51,520 bases of DNA from an uncultured Oscillospiraceae bacterium (lineage in GTDB: Bacteria > Bacillota > Clostridia > Oscillospirales > Oscillospiraceae): assembly GCA_934589675.1 (NCBI GenBank), contig CAKTOF010000017.1, positions 1 through 51,520 on the forward strand. Direction: 5' to 3'. Of the stretch, positions 49,842 through 51,520 are shown piece after piece. The translations under genes and the position numbers were made by a program. Position 1 is the stretch's first letter. Every line of letters starts with the position of its first letter. The notes beneath the pieces are model-generated. The model was not told where the DNA came from and did not search any database. It saw only the letters and a program-made list of their open reading frames with translations.

Positions 49842-50288
49842 TTACATTCCCAGCGCGGCGAGCAGCCCGCGGCAGCCCGCGTCCACGTCGCGCCACGTTG
49901 CGTCAAAATCGCCCGTATACCACGGATCGGCCACGTCGCCGGGGCGATCCGTGAAGTCGAGCAGGCGGTGGACCTTCCCGTCCGGGTCGCCGCCGCAGAT
50001 GCGCAGGATGTTCCGGACATTCGCCGCGTCCATGCCGATGAGATGGTCATACTTTTCATAGTCGCCCCGCACCAGCTGCCGCGCCGCGTGCCCCGCGCAC
50101 GAGATGCCGTGCTCGGCAAGCTTTGCCCTCGCGGGCGGATAGACGGGATTCCCGATCTCCTCCCGGCTCGTCGCCGCCGACGCGGCCTCAATCTCCACGC
50201 CCGCCTTCTTCGCTAAATCCCGCATCACAAACTCCGCCATCGGACTCCGGCAGATATTGCCGTGGCAAATGAACAGGATATTCTTCAT
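49842..50288 (-). CDS. Low-molecular-weight protein-tyrosine phosphatase
   Basis: A 148-residue phosphatase with the P-loop CHGNICRS (C8, R14) at the N-terminus and the general-acid aspartate in DPWYTGDF near the C-terminus. In Firmicutes these enzymes oppose tyrosine kinases or arginine kinases; both conserved loops are intact, so it should be active. The start is the ATG at 50288 with GGAGAAG upstream. It heads a two-gene operon with a LysR regulator. Confidence 0.93.
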   Translation of the reverse strand: MKNILFICHGNICRSPMAEFVMRDLAKKAGVEIEAASAATSREEIGNPVYPPARAKLAEHGISCAGHAARQLVRGDYEKYDHLIGMDAANVRNILRICGGDPDGKVHRLLDFTDRPGDVADPWYTGDFDATWRDVDAGCRGLLAALGM

Positions 50289-50621
50289 ACTGGTTCTTCT
50301 CCGAAAACTCATCATTTTCTACAGTATAACAGGTATCCTCGTTTTCTCCAAGAGCAATTCCCAAATGTTCGGCTCTCTCAATCATCCGCAGCAGCTCCGT
50401 TTTGGATAAGCCGCTTTCGGCGGCCTTCCGTAAATACGGCAGCGTACCGTCCGCTTTTCGCGCGCCGGACCTTTCGCGGCGTGGGTTCTGATGTGGTCTG
50501 TCGCATCCCACATAGCGGGGCAGCGCCGCCGGCTCTCAGCTTCCAAACGCTGGTGCAGCAGTTCTGCGGTTTCTCTGTCCACAGCGGGATCATCGTAGTT
50601 GCTTATTTGAAAAAGATACAT
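50289..50621 (-). pseudogene. Frameshifted remnant of a small protein gene
   Basis: A strong ribosome site (AAAGGAGAAG) precedes the ATG at 50621. The first frame reads MYLFQISNYDDPAVDRETAE and onward, then turns into an unlikely basic, cysteine-rich tail near 50460. From about there, another frame on the same strand carries plausible protein (LPYLRKAAESGLSKTELLRM, then ERAEHLGIALGENED). One small indel would join them. I do not recognise the family. The alternative is two unrelated short frames. The base composition is lower in GC than the genes to the left. Confidence 0.5.
50323..50351 (-). promoter_or_regulatory. Promoter of the phosphatase-LysR operon
   Basis: Minus strand: -35 TTGGAG at 50346-50351, 17 bp spacer, -10 TATACT at 50323-50328, 35 bp before the phosphatase start. 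It lies within the decayed gene. Confidence 0.6.
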
Positions 50622-50677
50622 GGTGCTTCTCCTTTTTTGAAGCCGACTTATTAAGGGTACCAAGGAATTCCATTCAT

Positions 50678-50713
50678 AGCAAATCAGACTGCACAGTGGC
50701 AGTCCGATTTGCT
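50678..50713. repeat. Hairpin between the pseudogene and msrAB
   Basis: AGCAAATCAGACTGC (50678-50692) pairs with 50699-50713 with one mismatch; loop ACAGTG. There is no T-run on either side, so terminator function for msrAB is uncertain. The remaining bases of this 218-bp gap show nothing clear. Confidence 0.55.
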
Positions 50714-50839
50714 GCTATGCTCCGATACCGCTTTACACAGATCTTCTGCAAAATTACTTCCGTTTGGAGCACAAAGGGCGGCCATCAGGCAATCATTTGT
50801 TGCAGGTCATCATCTATCTCAGCATGGCTCAGCAACGTC

Positions 50840-51520
50840 TCAATTCTTAAACAGGTACAGGAGGTATCCGTAGCCCTCGGCTTCCATTTTTCCATAGGGG
50901 ACAAAGCGCAGGGCTGCGCTGTTGATGCAGTAACGCACGCCGTTCGGCGACTCCGGGTCTTCGGTAAACACATGACCGAGGTGGGAGTCACCAGCGCGGC
51001 TGCGCACCTCCGTGCGGCGCATCCCGTGGCTCAAATCCTCTTTTTCCACCACGGCGGGGCCTTCGATAGGTTTGGTGAAGGATGGCCAGCCACAGGCGCT
51101 CTCGTACTTATCCGTGGAGGAAAAAAGCGGCTCGCCGGTGACGACATCCACATAGATACCCTTTTCAAATTTATCCCAGAACTCGCCTGTGAAGGCACGC
51201 TCCGTGCCGTTCTCCTGCGTGACGCGGTACTGCTCCTCCGTCAGCTTGTCACGAATGGACTCCGCCGCGGGTTTCTGATAGTCGCCCGGGTCGATGCGCA
51301 GTTTGGAGAAGAGTTCTATCTCTGCCCATGGAATGTGGCAATAGCCGTCTGGGTTCTTTTCAAGATAGTTCTGATGATACTCCTCAGCGGGGTAGTAGTT
51401 TTTCAGGGGGCCGATCTCCACGAAAAATTTTTTACTGCGGTTCCGCTCGATCTCCGCGATGCGCTTCACCGTCTCTCTGGCACTTTCGTTGGTGTAGTAG
51501 ACGCCGGTCTGGTACTGGCT
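50840..51520 (-). CDS. msrAB: Peptide methionine sulphoxide reductase MsrA-MsrB fusion, 5' end outside the window
   Basis: The frame runs off the right edge without a start. The visible 226 residues begin inside MsrA (SQYQTGVYYTNESARETV, then YYPAEEYHQNYLEKNP, the MsrA C-terminal motif). A linker (DKLTEEQYRVTQENG) leads to an MsrB domain with ACGWPSF and the catalytic cysteine in NGVRYCINSAALRF. MsrA reduces the S and MsrB the R form of methionine sulphoxide. The MsrB metal-site CXXC pairs appear absent. Base use is less GC-rich than most of the window, suggesting acquisition. Confidence 0.93.
   Translation of the reverse strand, partial: SQYQTGVYYTNESARETVKRIAEIERNRSKKFFVEIGPLKNYYPAEEYHQNYLEKNPDGYCHIPWAEIELFSKLRIDPGDYQKPAAESIRDKLTEEQYRVTQENGTERAFTGEFWDKFEKGIYVDVVTGEPLFSSTDKYESACGWPSFTKPIEGPAVVEKEDLSHGMRRTEVRSRAGDSHLGHVFTEDPESPNGVRYCINSAALRFVPYGKMEAEGYGYLLYLFKN

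Overview
The window reads as chromosomal DNA of a GC-rich, spore-forming, anaerobic member of the Clostridia; Oscillospirales/Oscillospiraceae is my best guess. The grounds are dipicolinate synthase (dpaA/dpaB), strong AAGGAGG-type ribosome sites, TTGACA/TATAAT-type promoters at 17 bp spacing, DUF4364, long-form HPF, RqcH and MrnC, an S-layer-homology protein, and a high G+C content in third codon positions. That GC bias produces many long antisense shadow frames, which are left out. No plasmid, phage or insertion-sequence genes and no CRISPR array were seen.

Layout. 1-230: tandem promoters and leader of what looks like an rRNA operon reading leftwards out of the window. 0.3-5.2 kb: dpaAB, a hairpin-rich gap, a secreted CAP protein, DUF4364, hpf, a ferredoxin-nitroreductase and tRNA-Leu(CAG). 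5.3-10.3 kb: a two-gene Type III restriction-modification island directly behind the tRNA. 10.4-13.4 kb: a heavy-metal P-type ATPase with its metal-binding domain as a separate gene, facing an ArsR-AraC fusion regulator. 13.5-18.2 kb: a complete branched-chain amino-acid ABC transporter (livFGMH plus binding protein). 18.5-23.6 kb: HxlR and LysR regulators followed by a cysteine-rich fucose-isomerase-fold protein, an unknown protein, SufE and SufS; this is the least explained cluster and the best candidate for an undescribed system. 23.7-26.7 kb: a patatin, 2-hydroxyacid dehydrogenase and aminotransferase operon. 26.9-34.5 kb: a nine-gene molybdate uptake and molybdenum-cofactor operon behind a probable Moco-type riboswitch. 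34.5-39.2 kb: a small membrane protein and a MarR-controlled heterodimeric ABC exporter. 39.3-51.5 kb: mostly housekeeping genes (ybaK, an SLH/peptidase protein, mrnC, rqcH, a lipid kinase, a PrsA-like foldase, deoB, a MATE pump, LysR, low-molecular-weight phosphatase), a frameshifted gene remnant, and an msrAB fusion cut by the right edge.

How the genes work together. The mod/moe/moa operon imports molybdate and builds the cofactor, probably with feedback through the RNA leader. Both binding-protein genes (liv and mod) are followed by an internal hairpin with a U-run, which would give more binding protein than permease. The CAP and SLH/peptidase genes, 38 kb apart, carry the same TGTAAC direct repeat over their promoters, suggesting a shared WalR-type envelope regulator. 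Confidence in enzyme families is high. Confidence in promoters, operators and the riboswitch is moderate because they were read by eye.
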